From positions 1 through 28,296 of the IMG/VR virus record IMGVR_UViG_3300047564_000547: DNA of 28,296 bases; one strand, 5' to 3'. Position numbers and translations under genes: made by a program. Shown here one piece after another: positions 28,008 to 28,296 of the stretch. Each line of letters begins with the position of its first letter. The first letter of the stretch is position 1. Below the pieces are notes generated by a model. It was not told the origin of the DNA. It did not search any database and saw only the letters and a program-made list of their open reading frames with translations. This DNA comes from a virus.

Positions 28008-28296
28008 ACCTTCTCGTACACCAAAGCCTTTAGCTGGTCAAACATTTCTTGGTTGTTACGAACTAAATCTACAACCTTTGCACGACCCTGTACTCGTTCT
28101 CCTAGAACCGTATACCAAGCACCACCGCGCTCGATTACACCCATCATTTCTGCTGTGTCAACTAGGTCTGCAACCTCGTCCACACCAACATGGTCTCCTT
28201 GGAAATAGAAGTCATATGCTCCTGTAATAAACTGTGGACCAGTCTTATTGTAGTCAATAGTCCAGTTTACAGGACGACCAACCTTCTGCTCAATCA
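28004..28296 (-). CDS. recA: RecA-like recombinase, C-terminal part (5' end outside the window)
   Basis: The open frame enters from the right edge and reads IEQKVGRPVNWTIDYNKT. It continues through DEVADLVDTAEMMGVIE and GGAWYTVLGERVQGRAKVV to ALVYEKV and a stop. This matches the end of the RecA core plus the C-terminal domain (K/GGAWY...G...GR). About 96 residues are visible. Phage RecA supports recombination-dependent replication and repair. It overlaps the zinc-ribbon gene by four bases. Confidence 0.85.
   Translation of the reverse strand, partial: IEQKVGRPVNWTIDYNKTGPQFITGAYDFYFQGDHVGVDEVADLVDTAEMMGVIERGGAWYTVLGERVQGRAKVVDLVRNNQEMFDQLKALVYEKV

Overview
The window looks like part of an AT-rich genome of a tailed phage that infects an actinobacterium, probably a freshwater one (the habitat is an inference). 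Evidence for the phage: a large terminase, a very long tail-fibre gene, a holin, a multi-domain lysin and eleven tRNA genes. Evidence for an actinobacterial host: a WhiB-like Fe-S regulator, a DUF7455-type zinc protein, a DUF732-like secreted protein, an r1t-type holin, and several promoters placed so that the transcript would begin at the start codon. Every gene I can support is on the minus strand, so the map reads from right (28296) to left (1). Genes are packed tightly, with many ATGA, GTGA or TAATG stop/start overlaps.

Right to left: (1) 28296-25400, recombination and DNA processing: the RecA C-terminus, two zinc ribbons, a PDDEXK resolvase-like protein, a Cas4-like nuclease, a RuvC-like resolvase and a small HTH protein. 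(2) 25416-24095, a glycosyltransferase and a DUF3310 protein. (3) 24082-19975, packaging: an FmdB-like zinc ribbon, a basic protein, a probable small terminase, the large terminase and putative head-associated proteins. (4) 19954-16353: eight tRNAs (Arg, Gln, Ile-TAT, Lys, Ile-GAT, Ser, Glu, Met) with small genes among them, a CHAP / peptidoglycan-binding / M23 lysin, a secreted protein, three more tRNAs (Thr, Asn, Leu) with structured spacers, and thioredoxin. (5) 16340-10216, tail-fibre region: two small proteins, a 1413-residue repeat-bearing fibre, a chaperone-sized protein, a glycine-rich fibre and a small protein. (6) 10159-5999, accessory block: SLOG-like protein, WhiB, small proteins, glycosyltransferase, FkbM methyltransferase, IMPDH/GMPR-family enzyme. 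(7) 5959-3701, second cell-wall and lysis block: transglycosylase, PA14 surface protein, two-TM membrane protein, holin. (8) 3616-95, many small genes (DUF732-like, endonuclease-V-like repair protein, CMP/dCMP deaminase, zinc and membrane miniproteins), ending in an AT-rich phased repeat at 1-135.

The two most interesting signals are regulatory or RNA-level. First, three promoters share TTGACA-N17-TAnnnT-N6-ATG and two more have TGA-TAnAAT-N6-ATG. All five should give leaderless mRNAs, and in the last two the TGA is the stop codon of the gene upstream. Second, the 140-nt spacer between tRNA-Asn and tRNA-Leu is closed by a perfect 12-bp stem and holds two perfect 7-bp hairpins. It looks like a structured RNA that tRNA processing would release. 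Several genes shorter than 60 codons were found by reading the sequence directly (95-196, 196-291, 1536-1679, 1870-2037, 8851-9024, 23906-24082, 25404-25565). No search was run, so family names rest on motif recognition.
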